Part shown: piece by piece, positions 23,476-31,862 of the stretch
Numbering within the stretch: position 1 is the first letter of the stretch
How the letters are laid out: the number at the start of each line of letters is the position of its first letter
Program-made: the position numbers and the translations under genes
The notes under the pieces: model-generated
The model's database searches: none
Seen by the model: the letters and a program-made list of their open reading frames with translations, nothing else
Told to the model about the DNA's origin: nothing
Assembly: GCF_030209835.1 (NCBI RefSeq)
Contig: NZ_JARVRF010000002.1
Coordinates: 145,704-209,703, forward strand
Direction: 5' to 3'
Source of the DNA: Arthrobacter sp. efr-133-R2A-120
GTDB taxonomy: Bacteria; Actinomycetota; Actinomycetes; Actinomycetales; Micrococcaceae
DNA: 64,000 nt

Positions 23476-26100
23476 CTACTTTGCGAAGGAGCGCAACCGT
23501 AGTGAATTCGCGACTACCAGGACCGAGCTCGCAGCCATGGCCGCACCGGCGATCATCGGGTTGAGCAAACCAAGGGCTGCCACCGGGATACCGATGGCGT
23601 TGTAGAAGAAGGCCCAGAACAGGTTTGTCTTGATGGTGGTGAGGGTCTTCCGGGACAGCTCGATGGCTTGCACCAGCTGGCCGAGGTCACTGCCCATCAC
23701 GGTCAGATCCGAGGCCTCGATGGCAACGTCGGTACCCGATCCCATGGCTATGCCAAGGTCGGCTTGCGCCAGCGCAGCGGCGTCGTTGACTCCGTCCCCT
23801 GCCATGGCCACAGTGGAACCCTGGGCCTGGAGTTTCCGCACCGCGTCCACCTTGCCTTCCGGCAGGACTCCCGCGAATACGTCTTCCGGGGAGATCCCGA
23901 CGGCGGCGGCCACTTGGGCGGCGACGGCGGCGTTGTCTCCGGTCAGCAGCAGAGGGCGAATCCCGAGTTCCTTGAGCTTTGCGATGGCTGCCGCCGAACC
24001 GGGTTTGACAGTGTCCCTTAGCGACACGATCCCGGCGGGCTCCCCGTCCACAGCAACCCAGATGGCGGTCGCCCCACCAGCTTCCTCAGTGGCCAGGGCC
24101 CGGCGCTGTGCATCGTCGGGGAAGATTCCGTTGTCTTCCAGCCAGCCGGTCCTGCCGGCCACGACCGTCCGACGAGCGCCATTCCCTGCTCCATTCAGCG
24201 CAACCATTCCCCGGACTCCGCCGCCCGGGGCGGAACTGAAGTCCTTCACGGCGGGGAGCAGTCCGGCGTCGGGCATTGCGGACTTGGCTGCGGCGGCAAC
24301 GGCGTGGGCGATGGGGTGCTCCGACGCTGCCTCGACTGCGCCGGCGAGAGACAGGACGTCGGCGGGGGAGTGGCCGTTCAAGGCCAGGGTATGTCCGACG
24401 GCGAGCTTGCCGCTCGTGACGGTTCCGGTCTTGTCCAACAGGATGGCGTCCACCGTGCGCGTATCTTCAAGCACCTGTGGACCCTTGATGAGGATGCCGA
24501 GCTGCGCCCCCCGACCGGTCCCGGTCAAGAGGCCAACGGGTGTCGCGAGCCCGAGCGCACACGGGCAGGCAATCACGAGGACCGCCACAGCAGCAGTGAA
24601 CGAGGCGTTGAGGTCCCCGGTCAGGGCGAGCCAGAATACGAAGGTAACGACGGCGATGACCAGCACGACCGGAACGAACACGGCGCTGATGCGATCGGCG
24701 AGCCGTGCAATCGGGGCTTTGCCCGTCTGCGCTTGGCTTACCAGCCGCCCCATTTGCGCCAGCGTCGTGTCGGAACCGACGCGGGTCGCGCGGACCAACA
24801 AACGGCCCGAAGTATTGATCGTGGCGCCCGTGACCTGGCTTCCCGGTCCGACCTCCACCGGCATGGATTCGCCGGTGATCAGCGAAGCGTCGACGGCGGA
24901 TTCACCGCCCGTCACTACGCCGTCAGTAGCGATCTTCTCGCCCGGGCGGATCACGAAGATGTCCCCCGCCACGAGTTGCTCGGCCGGGATCTTGTGCTCG
25001 ACGCCGTCGCGCAGCACCGTTGCGTCCTTGGCTCCAAGGTTCAGCAGGGCCTTGAGGGCATCGCCGGCCTTCGCTTTGGCGTTGGCCTCAAGATAGCGGC
25101 CCAGCAGCAGGAACGTGGTGACCACAGCCGCAACTTCGAAGTACAGCCCGCCGCTCACGCCGCCCATGGACTCCATGCCGGGGTGTTCAGTCATCATGGG
25201 GTTGGCAACGAGCTGCCACGCAGAGTAGAGGTACGCGGCCAGGACACCAATCGAGACGAGCGTGTCCATGGTCGAGGCGAAATGGCGCGCGTTGATGGCG
25301 GCCGCACGATGGAAGGGCCAGGCAGCCCACGTCACCACGGGAAGAGCCAGTGCAGCGGCGACCCAACCCCATTGCGGGAACTGCAGGGCTGGAATCATCG
25401 AGATCGCGAAGACCGGGACCGTCAGTATGGCAGCGGCGATTAGTCTCGGCTTTAGCTGCCGGGACGCGGGGCCGTGGTGCATGTGGTCTTCGTGGGCGCC
25501 GTGGTCGCCTGCGCGGTCGCTGGCACCGTGGTCGACTTGCGCGCCGCCACCGGCGCCGTGGTCACCGTGGTCGCCTGCCGCGGCGCCACGGGCCGCATGC
25601 TCGGCGTGCTCGGTCGTTCCTCCCCACCGGCCCCCTAACCTCGCAAGCTCGGCCAGGGAACCCTGCCGGCGTGGGCCCACCTTAGACGCACGCTGCCGCA
25701 TGCCCCCCGCGTCGCCACTGTGGTCATGGAGCCACTCGTTGTGGTCGCTATCGCTGTGGTCATGTTCGGGTTCGGAGTGCTCGCCAAGATGCCCTGTGCC
25801 GGTCTCGAGCATGTCGGTTTCGCGATCGTGGGCGTGGGCGATGGACGGGCTGGGCCGGGATTCGCGGATCCAGGCTTTGTAGCCCGTTGCGTTTACGGTG
25901 TCCACGATCTGTTGGTCGGTGACGTTGTCCGGGACTTTTACCTGGGCTGATTCGAGGGGGAGGTTGACGGAAGCCTCCACGCCGTCGAGCTTGCCCAGTT
26001 TCCGCTCTACGCGGGCCACGCACGATGCGCACGTCATTCCCTCGATGTCGAGTTCGATGATGCGCGTGCCCGTTTGGTGGAGGATGTCGTGATTGCTCAC
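23476..26100 (-). CDS. copA: Copper-translocating P1B-type ATPase with His-rich loop
   Basis: This membrane ATPase pumps Cu+ out of the cytoplasm. The 874-residue protein has an N-terminal heavy-metal domain with GMTCASC (Cys 24 and 27). An unusual loop of about 120 residues follows (89-209) with 19 histidines, then eight membrane helices. The CPC metal-transfer motif is near residue 512, DKTGTVTSG has the phosphorylated Asp near 556, and EHPIAHAV and the hinge GDGVNDAAAL are present. It is longer than typical CopA because of the His-rich loop. The copper chaperone gene ends 8 bases upstream, and csoR precedes that, giving a csoR-copZ-copA operon. Confidence 0.95.
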   Translation of the reverse strand: MSNHDILHQTGTRIIELDIEGMTCASCVARVERKLGKLDGVEASVNLPLESAQVKVPDNVTDQQIVDTVNATGYKAWIRESRPSPSIAHAHDRETDMLETGTGHLGEHSEPEHDHSDSDHNEWLHDHSGDAGGMRQRASKVGPRRQGSLAELARLGGRWGGTTEHAEHAARGAAAGDHGDHGAGGGAQVDHGASDRAGDHGAHEDHMHHGPASRQLKPRLIAAAILTVPVFAISMIPALQFPQWGWVAAALALPVVTWAAWPFHRAAAINARHFASTMDTLVSIGVLAAYLYSAWQLVANPMMTEHPGMESMGGVSGGLYFEVAAVVTTFLLLGRYLEANAKAKAGDALKALLNLGAKDATVLRDGVEHKIPAEQLVAGDIFVIRPGEKIATDGVVTGGESAVDASLITGESMPVEVGPGSQVTGATINTSGRLLVRATRVGSDTTLAQMGRLVSQAQTGKAPIARLADRISAVFVPVVLVIAVVTFVFWLALTGDLNASFTAAVAVLVIACPCALGLATPVGLLTGTGRGAQLGILIKGPQVLEDTRTVDAILLDKTGTVTSGKLAVGHTLALNGHSPADVLSLAGAVEAASEHPIAHAVAAAAKSAMPDAGLLPAVKDFSSAPGGGVRGMVALNGAGNGARRTVVAGRTGWLEDNGIFPDDAQRRALATEEAGGATAIWVAVDGEPAGIVSLRDTVKPGSAAAIAKLKELGIRPLLLTGDNAAVAAQVAAAVGISPEDVFAGVLPEGKVDAVRKLQAQGSTVAMAGDGVNDAAALAQADLGIAMGSGTDVAIEASDLTVMGSDLGQLVQAIELSRKTLTTIKTNLFWAFFYNAIGIPVAALGLLNPMIAGAAMAASSVLVVANSLRLRSFAK

Positions 26101-26108
26101 ATTGGCCC

Positions 26109-26348
26109 CTACGCCTCGCTGGCGACTACCAGGTAGCCGGCTTCGGCGACGGCTTCGCCGATTTCGGACGGCGACAATTCCTGGGTTGAGGTGATGGTGA
26201 CGGTGGAGATTCCGCCGGCATTCAGATCGATCTCGACATTCTCCACTCCCGTCAAGGACTCAATTTCTTCGCTCACTGCGGAAACGCAGTGCCCGCAGGT
26301 CATTCCGGAAACGCTGACGTTCGTCTGGATGGTGGCGGTGTGGCCCAT
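26109..26348 (-). CDS. copZ: Copper chaperone (HMA domain, CopZ-like)
   Basis: A single 79-residue heavy-metal-associated domain that would carry Cu+ to CopA or CsoR in the cytoplasm. The metal motif is GMTCGHC near residues 15-21, followed by VSAVSEEIESLTGVENVEID, and the C-terminal part ends GEAVAEAGYLVVASEA. The frame is open upstream to 26423, but the Met at 26348 (MGHTATIQTNVSVSGMTC) starts the fold directly. It lies between csoR and copA on the same strand. Confidence 0.92.
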   Translation of the reverse strand: MGHTATIQTNVSVSGMTCGHCVSAVSEEIESLTGVENVEIDLNAGGISTVTITSTQELSPSEIGEAVAEAGYLVVASEA

Positions 26349-26397
26349 GGCGTGCTCCTTGGTAGTGAGTTGAATGGTGTGGTGAGTGCTTGCGGGG

Positions 26398-26784
26398 TTA
26401 CCGCAACAGGCGCCCGATGGCATCGGCTGCCTCCTTGACCTTGATGTCGATTTGCTCTGCGCGCACGACGGGATCGGACTCGGAGGCAGCTCCGACGACG
26501 CAGTGCCCGATGTGTTCCTCCACGAGCCCGAGGCTCACGGCATGCAGGGCTTTAGTGACAGCCGAGACTTGGGTGAGGATGTCGATGCAATATTTGTCCT
26601 CTTCCACCATGCGCGCAATGCCGCGTACCTGGCCCTCGATCCGCTTAAGGCGCCGCAAGTAAGCGTCCTTGTTGGAAGAGTAGCCGTGTTGGGAATGCGC
26701 TCCATCCTCAACGTCGATGCCCGGCTGGCCAATGTTCAAATCAACCGGGTTCAAGTCTGCGGGGTCCACATCGATCGTGCTCAT
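26398..26784 (-). CDS. csoR: Copper-sensing repressor CsoR-like
   Basis: This all-helical repressor releases DNA when it binds Cu+. The 128-residue protein contains NKDAYLRRLKRIEGQVRGIA and the copper ligands Cys66, His91 and Cys95. Their spacing (25 and 4) is exactly that of the Mycobacterium tuberculosis CsoR ligands Cys36, His61 and Cys65. An acidic N-terminal extension of about 35 residues, carrying two histidines, precedes the core and is longer than usual. Two GC-rich palindromes just upstream (26795-26836) are the likely operators. It heads the copper operon and is divergent from the sugar ABC operon. Confidence 0.94.
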   Translation of the reverse strand: MSTIDVDPADLNPVDLNIGQPGIDVEDGAHSQHGYSSNKDAYLRRLKRIEGQVRGIARMVEEDKYCIDILTQVSAVTKALHAVSLGLVEEHIGHCVVGAASESDPVVRAEQIDIKVKEAADAIGRLLR

Positions 26785-26794
26785 GCCCCAAAGC

Positions 26795-26836
26795 TATACC
26801 CCCTAGGGGTATAAAATCAAGTACCCCCAGGGGGTA
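26795..26836. promoter_or_regulatory. Twin CsoR-type operators
   Basis: TATACCCCCTAGGGGTATA (26795-26813) is a perfect palindrome. A second palindrome, TACCCCCAGGGGGTA (26822-26836), is symmetric apart from its central base. Both match the known CsoR operator pattern (TA-CCCC-GGGG-TA). The first is 11 bases upstream of the csoR start on the minus strand, consistent with autoregulation; the second lies towards the divergent ABC operon. Confidence 0.85.
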
Positions 26837-26877
26837 TCAGCCATCGTGCGAAAGATCGCCTATTTACAAATTCTCGT

Positions 26878-26931
26878 TTTGCAATGCAAACCTTTTGCCG
26901 CTTGTGCTTCCGCCCACAAAAGTATGTTTGT
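26878..26931. promoter_or_regulatory. Operator-like palindromes before the sugar ABC operon
   Basis: TTTGCAATGCAAA (26878-26890) is a perfect palindrome apart from its centre. ACAAAAGTATGTTTGT (26916-26931) has 5-base complementary arms. They lie about 70-120 bases before the solute-binding protein start. TTTGCAA/TTGCAAA half-sites recur at 36905-36924 before the second, proposed oxidised-chitin cluster. Confidence 0.45.
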
Positions 26932-26999
26932 AAAGTTTCCTTCCATACCCGAAGCGGGGGACCGCCGGGCACTCAACCCTTTTCTCTATGGAGGATCCA

Positions 27000-28292
27000 T
27001 TGAAAATCGCACGCTCTGCGGCTGCCTTTGCCCTCGCCGCCCTCGCACTGACGGCCTGCGCCCCGCCTACTTCGAACAACGCCGCGTCATCTTCCGATGA
27101 GAAGTCCGGCACCATCCGCGTGTGGCTGTTCTCGGAAGTCAACCAGGACCCCAAATCCGCGGTTGTCAAGGCCGCCGTGTCCGATTTCGAAGCCAGTCAC
27201 AGTGGCGTCAAGGTCGACGTCCAGTACATTCCCGTCGACAGCCGGGCGGAACGGTTCAAGGCCGCGTTCAACGATCCCTCGAGCGCTCCCGACGTCGCCG
27301 AGTTCGGCAACACGGACCTCGCCAGCTACGTTGCATCCGGCGGATTGTCCGACATGACTGCAGACATCAAGGCCTGGGATGAGTCCAAGGACCTGGACAG
27401 CAAGATCCTGGCCACCACGGACGTCGGTGGCAAGAACTACGGTGTGCCGTGGTACGTCGGCGTCCGAGCCCTCTACTACCGCGCCGATCTGCTGCAGAAG
27501 CTCGGGCTGGGGGCGCCCAAGACTCTTGCCGACGTCGAAACCGTGGCCCGCGCCGTCCGCGCAGCCAACCCGGACATGCTCGGGATTTCGGTTGGTGGAG
27601 CTGCGCAGTTCTCCGCTATGCCCTACCTCTGGGCCAACGGTGGCAACATTGCCACGAAGAAGGGTGACACTTTCGTCTCTGGTCTGGATTCGGCCGAATC
27701 CCGGGACGGCATCTCCGCTTATGCCCGGCTGCTCAAGAACGACATCTGCCCGCCCCAGACGTGCGCCGAATTCGGCGGAAACGCGAGCGTCCAGCAGTTC
27801 ATCGCCGGCAAGTCGGCCATGACCATCGGTGGCGACTTCAACTACAAGGCCGTGGCGGCCAGCGCCGTCAAGGACAAGTTCGCGGTGGTTCCGGTTCCGG
27901 GCAATACGGCAGGTTCGATCGCTCCTGCATTTGCCGGCGGAAACAACCTGGGCGTCTTCAACAGCAGCAAGCACCACACCCTTGCAGCTGAGTTCGTTGA
28001 GCTGTTGGCTGGCAAGAAGTTCCAGCAGAAGATGTTCGACGCCATGGGCAACCTGCCGACATTCAGCGACGTCCAGAAGTCTGTTGCGGCGTCCAATCCA
28101 CAGCTTGACCCCTTCATCAAGACCCTCGCCGCCGGCACCAATTTCGTCCCCGTGACGGAAACCTGGTCCACCATCGACGCCCAGGGCATCTTCACCGGGA
28201 TGTACCAGAAGATCGTCACGGGTAAAGCTGACGTCAATACGGCTACTGCGGACGCGGCTGCAGCCATGAACAAGGTCTTCGGATCCAAATGA
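27000..28292 (+). CDS. Sugar ABC transporter solute-binding lipoprotein
   Basis: This is the extracellular receptor of a carbohydrate ABC importer (family 1 binding protein, SBP_bac_1). The 430-residue protein has a lipoprotein signal with lipobox LTAC, putting the lipid-modified Cys at residue 20. The mature domain contains TIRVWLFSEVNQDPKSAVVK and FKAAFNDPSSAPDVAEFGNT, the usual ligand-cleft region. An in-frame ATG at 26988 overlaps GGAGGA (26990-26995), so TTG 27000 is the likely start and yields a compact signal peptide. It leads an operon with two permeases and a GH20 hexosaminidase, so an amino-sugar oligosaccharide is the expected ligand. No ATPase gene is present; a shared MsiK-like ATPase elsewhere is likely. 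Confidence 0.93.
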   Translation: MKIARSAAAFALAALALTACAPPTSNNAASSSDEKSGTIRVWLFSEVNQDPKSAVVKAAVSDFEASHSGVKVDVQYIPVDSRAERFKAAFNDPSSAPDVAEFGNTDLASYVASGGLSDMTADIKAWDESKDLDSKILATTDVGGKNYGVPWYVGVRALYYRADLLQKLGLGAPKTLADVETVARAVRAANPDMLGISVGGAAQFSAMPYLWANGGNIATKKGDTFVSGLDSAESRDGISAYARLLKNDICPPQTCAEFGGNASVQQFIAGKSAMTIGGDFNYKAVAASAVKDKFAVVPVPGNTAGSIAPAFAGGNNLGVFNSSKHHTLAAEFVELLAGKKFQQKMFDAMGNLPTFSDVQKSVAASNPQLDPFIKTLAAGTNFVPVTETWSTIDAQGIFTGMYQKIVTGKADVNTATADAAAAMNKVFGSK

Positions 28293-28335
28293 CGGGGTTC
28301 GTGAGGCACGTCCGATCCACGCCAGGTGGCGCGGC

Positions 28336-29340
28336 GTGACGGCGCTTGCATCCGCGAAGGCGGGCACAAACGGAGCGAACCGCAAACAGGACCGCAAACA
28401 GAACCGCAAGCCGACGACGGCGCGCATGCCCCGCCGTCGTTCGCAGGGCAAGCGCAGCTTGGAACCGTGGTTCTACCTGGCCCCGGCTTTCATTGTCCTG
28501 ATCGCGCTGCTGGGATACCCGATATTCCAGCTCATCAACGTTTCCTTGTATGACTACCGCCAGGCCCAAGTCAGTGGCAAGGCACCACTGCAGTTCACGG
28601 GCCTGGAGAACTACCAGAAACTGTTCGCCGATCCGGAGTTCTGGTCCGTCCTGGGCAACACAGTGTTGTTCGCGGGCGCCTGCGTTGTCCTGACGCTGCT
28701 GGTGGGAACGTTGTTGGCAGTGCTGGCCACACGGCTCCGGCCCTGGGTCCGGACCGCGCTGTTCGTAGTGTCGCTCGGCGCTTGGGCCACACCGGCCGTC
28801 ACCGGCAGCGCCGTGTGGTTGTTCCTCTTCGACCCCACCTTGGGACTCGTCAACAAAGCACTCGCGTCCGTGGGCCTGACCCAGTTCAACGGCTACTCCT
28901 GGACCTACGACAAATGGTCCGCCTTCGGGCTGGTGGCCAGCGAAGTGGTGTGGTGTTCGTTCCCGTTCGTGCTCGTGACGGTCTACGCCGGCATCCAGGC
29001 GATCTCCACCGAAGTGATTGAGGCGGCGCGGCTCGACGGTGCTTCCATGCCCCGGATCGCGCGCAGCATCATGCTTCCGATGCTGCGGCCCATCGTGATG
29101 GTGGTGACCATCCAGTCCATCATCTGGAATTTCAAGATCTTCTCCCAGATTTACATCATGACCAATGGCGGCGGTATTGCCGGGCAGAACCTCGTGCTGA
29201 ACGTCTACGGCTACCAGCAGGCCTTCGCGGCCAGCCTTTATGGCCTCGGCTCGGCCCTCGGCGTCATCATGACCACGCTGTTGATGATCATCACCCTGAT
29301 CTACCTCCGCATCCTCAAGAGAACGGGAGAAGTCCTGTGA
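28336..29340 (+). CDS. Sugar ABC transporter permease 1 (MalF-like)
   Basis: This 334-residue inner-membrane permease has a basic, probably disordered N-terminus of about 40 residues, then six helices starting PAFIVLIALLGYPIFQLINV. The ATPase-contact (EAA) loop is EVIEAARLDGASMPRIARSI near residues 228-247. GTG 28336 is preceded by AGGTGG; no closer start keeps the full helix set better. It overlaps the next permease gene by 4 bases (GTGA). With the binding protein it should import the sugar hydrolysed by the GH20 enzyme. Confidence 0.92.
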   Translation: MTALASAKAGTNGANRKQDRKQNRKPTTARMPRRRSQGKRSLEPWFYLAPAFIVLIALLGYPIFQLINVSLYDYRQAQVSGKAPLQFTGLENYQKLFADPEFWSVLGNTVLFAGACVVLTLLVGTLLAVLATRLRPWVRTALFVVSLGAWATPAVTGSAVWLFLFDPTLGLVNKALASVGLTQFNGYSWTYDKWSAFGLVASEVVWCSFPFVLVTVYAGIQAISTEVIEAARLDGASMPRIARSIMLPMLRPIVMVVTIQSIIWNFKIFSQIYIMTNGGGIAGQNLVLNVYGYQQAFAASLYGLGSALGVIMTTLLMIITLIYLRILKRTGEVL

Positions 29341-30245
29341 CCGCCGTCGACGTTCCACTCCGCAAGAATCGGCCCGCACCGGACGCGCCGCAACAGTTCC
29401 GCAAGCGCGGACGACGCCGGTTCGGCGCCGACGCGGCGGCACTCGCCATCGCGCTCCTCGTCGCGTTCCCGCTGTTCTGGATGGTGCTTTCGGCCCTCAA
29501 GCCGAAGACGGCGCTCGACGCCGGCGATGCGGCACCGTTCACGCTGGAACCGTCCTTCGATTCCTTCATGCGGGTCTTGTCGCTCAACAACTTCGGCAGG
29601 TACTTCCTCAACAGCGTGATCGTGGCGCTCGTGGTGGTCATCGTCTCCACTGTGCTGGCGTTTTTGGCCTCCGTGGCATTGACCCGCTACCAATTCAAGG
29701 TGCGCACCAAGTTGCTGATCGTGGTGCTGGTTTCCCAGATGGTGCCCGTTGAGGCGCTCACCATTCCGTTGTTCTTCCTGCTGCGAAATGCCGGGGAAGC
29801 CGTACCGTTGGTGGGCCTGAACCAGCTCGGGTCCCTGGTGCTGGTCCATGTGGGATTCAGCATTCCGTTCGCGATCTGGATGCTTCGTGGCTTCGTGGCA
29901 GCCGTGCCGGTCGAGATCGAAGAGGCAGCGCGCATAGACGGCGCGAGCGGTTTCCGTTTTGTCCGCTCGATCCTCTTCCCGCTCGTGGCGCCCGGAGTGG
30001 TGGCATGCTCGGTATTTTCGTTCATCTCCACGTGGAACGACTTCCTCTTCGCCAAGACATTCATCATTTCCGCCCAGGAGAACCAGACCTTGCCCATGGC
30101 ATTGTTGACCTTCTTCAAGCCCGACCAGAACGATTGGGGTGCCATCATGGCCGGTTCCGTGATTATGACCATTCCCGTGCTGATCTTCTTCATCGCAGTG
30201 CAGCGAAAACTCGTGTCCGGGCTGGCGGGGGCGGTGAAGGGATGA
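29337..30245 (+). CDS. Sugar ABC transporter permease 2 (MalG-like)
   Basis: This 302-residue permease has a basic N-terminus and six helices beginning AALAIALLVAFPLFWMVLSA. The EAA loop is EIEEAARIDGASGFRFVRSI, and the MalG-type C-terminus is FFIAVQRKLVSGLAGAVKG. It pairs with the preceding MalF-like permease. Its start overlaps that gene by 4 bases and its stop overlaps the GH20 start by 4 bases, so import and hydrolysis are translationally coupled. Confidence 0.93.
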   Translation: MTAVDVPLRKNRPAPDAPQQFRKRGRRRFGADAAALAIALLVAFPLFWMVLSALKPKTALDAGDAAPFTLEPSFDSFMRVLSLNNFGRYFLNSVIVALVVVIVSTVLAFLASVALTRYQFKVRTKLLIVVLVSQMVPVEALTIPLFFLLRNAGEAVPLVGLNQLGSLVLVHVGFSIPFAIWMLRGFVAAVPVEIEEAARIDGASGFRFVRSILFPLVAPGVVACSVFSFISTWNDFLFAKTFIISAQENQTLPMALLTFFKPDQNDWGAIMAGSVIMTIPVLIFFIAVQRKLVSGLAGAVKG

Positions 30246-31855
30246 GCGCCGCGGATCTGCTGGTTCCCGTGCCGTACTCAGTGGAGTCCGGCGGCGGTTT
30301 CCTGGAACTGGACGCAGCCACCACGCTGGCCGCCGATCCGGAGCTCAACAGTGCGCGCCGCTGGCTCGCCCAAAACCTCGGAGCGGCCACTGGCTGGGAC
30401 CTGTTCCCGGCCGCCGCGGCCGATGCGGGTATCAGCCTCCTGCTTGACCCGGAGCTCGACGCCGAGGCGTACCGCCTGGAGGTGGGCGCCGCCGTCGTGA
30501 TTCATGCGGGCGGTCCGGCCGGAGCCTTCTATGGCGCGCAGACGCTCCTGCAGCTGATGGGATCCGCCGCGTTCCGGCAAGCGCCCGTTCCGGAGAGGGA
30601 CGGCGCATGGCCGGTTCCCAAGGTATCCATCCAGGACCACCCGCGTTTCGGGTACCGCGGGGCCATGCTGGACGTGGCCCGGCACTTCATGCCCAAGGAC
30701 AACCTGCTGCGGTTCATCGAGGTGATGGCCATGCACAAGCTCAACGTCCTGCACCTGCACCTCACGGACGACCAAGGCTGGCGGATCCAGGTCAACCGCT
30801 ACCCGAAACTTACCGAGACCGGGGCATGGCGTCGCGAGTCCTCGCTTGGTTCTTGGCGGGCAGGGGTTTTCGATGGGCTTCCGCACGGCGGGTTCTACAG
30901 CCAGGACGATTTACGCGAAGTGGTCGCGTTCGCTGCCGAGCGCCACATCACCGTCATTCCGGAGATCGATGTTCCAGGACACAGCCAGGCCGCCATCGCC
31001 GCCTACCCCGAACTGGGAACGGGCGTGGCCACCGAGGTGTGGCCCCGTTGGGGAATCAACGAGACGGTCCTGGAAGTCTCGGAAACCTCATTGGAGTTCT
31101 ACCGCAACGTGCTCGATGAAGTGGTGCAGATCTTCCCGTCCCGCTGGATCAGCTTGGGCGGAGACGAGGTTCCTTTGACCCAGTGGCAATCCAGCGCCCA
31201 GGCACAAGCCAAAGCCGCCGAACTCGGATTGCCCGACGTTTCGGGACTGCACAGCTGGTTTGTCGGGCAGTTGGCGAAGCACCTTGACGGGCATGGGCGT
31301 GCTACCTCCGTGTGGGACGAAATCGGCGACGGCGAGCTGCCGGGTGGTGCATTGGTGGCCTCCTGGCGAGGCTACGAAGGCGGTATGAGCGCGCTCAAAA
31401 GCGGTTATGACGTGGTCATGTGCCCTGAGCACAAGCTGTACCTTGACCACCGGCAGGCCGACGGCGACGGCGAACCCGTGCCCGTGGGTTTTGTCACCAG
31501 CCTGCAGGATGTCTACGGCTTCGAACCGCTGCCCGCGGGTGCGGATGAAACGTTCCGGGGCAGGCTCCTCGGCGCGCAGGCCAACATCTGGACGGAACAC
31601 CTGGATTCCCCGCGACGGGTCCACTTCGCCGCGTTTCCGCGGCTGAGCGCCGCGGCGGAGGTGCTCTGGTGCCAGCCGGAGAACCGCGACTACGATGGTT
31701 TCCTGGCCAGGCTCGAAGGCGCGCATCTGGAACGCCTGGAGGCCATGGGAGTGGAATACCGGCCGCTGTCCGGACCGCATCCCTGGCAGTTGAGGCCTGG
31801 AGTGGTTGGCTGGAAACGCGATTACGACGCCGAGCAGCGCATCGCCGCTGGATAG
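30242..31855 (+). CDS. GH20 beta-N-acetylhexosaminidase (cytoplasmic)
   Basis: This enzyme removes terminal beta-linked GlcNAc (or GalNAc) from oligosaccharides. The 537-residue protein has the GH20b accessory domain (residues 1-130) and the TIM barrel starting HPRFGYRGAMLDVARHFMPK. The catalytic Asp-Glu pair lies in SLGGDEVPL (Asp308, Glu309). HLHLTDDQGWRIQVNRYP and PEIDVPGHSQAAIAAYPELG are also typical. No signal peptide is present, so it acts on imported oligosaccharides. ATG 30242 overlaps the permease stop as ATGA. Chitin oligosaccharides are the likely natural substrate, including those carrying an oxidised end. Confidence 0.95.
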   Translation: MSAADLLVPVPYSVESGGGFLELDAATTLAADPELNSARRWLAQNLGAATGWDLFPAAAADAGISLLLDPELDAEAYRLEVGAAVVIHAGGPAGAFYGAQTLLQLMGSAAFRQAPVPERDGAWPVPKVSIQDHPRFGYRGAMLDVARHFMPKDNLLRFIEVMAMHKLNVLHLHLTDDQGWRIQVNRYPKLTETGAWRRESSLGSWRAGVFDGLPHGGFYSQDDLREVVAFAAERHITVIPEIDVPGHSQAAIAAYPELGTGVATEVWPRWGINETVLEVSETSLEFYRNVLDEVVQIFPSRWISLGGDEVPLTQWQSSAQAQAKAAELGLPDVSGLHSWFVGQLAKHLDGHGRATSVWDEIGDGELPGGALVASWRGYEGGMSALKSGYDVVMCPEHKLYLDHRQADGDGEPVPVGFVTSLQDVYGFEPLPAGADETFRGRLLGAQANIWTEHLDSPRRVHFAAFPRLSAAAEVLWCQPENRDYDGFLARLEGAHLERLEAMGVEYRPLSGPHPWQLRPGVVGWKRDYDAEQRIAAG

Positions 31856-31862
31856 GACACAC

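Noticed and set aside
24304..25443. Long plus-strand open frames inside copA
   Set aside because: copA on the minus strand has all P-type ATPase motifs; the plus frames are antisense artefacts of high GC.
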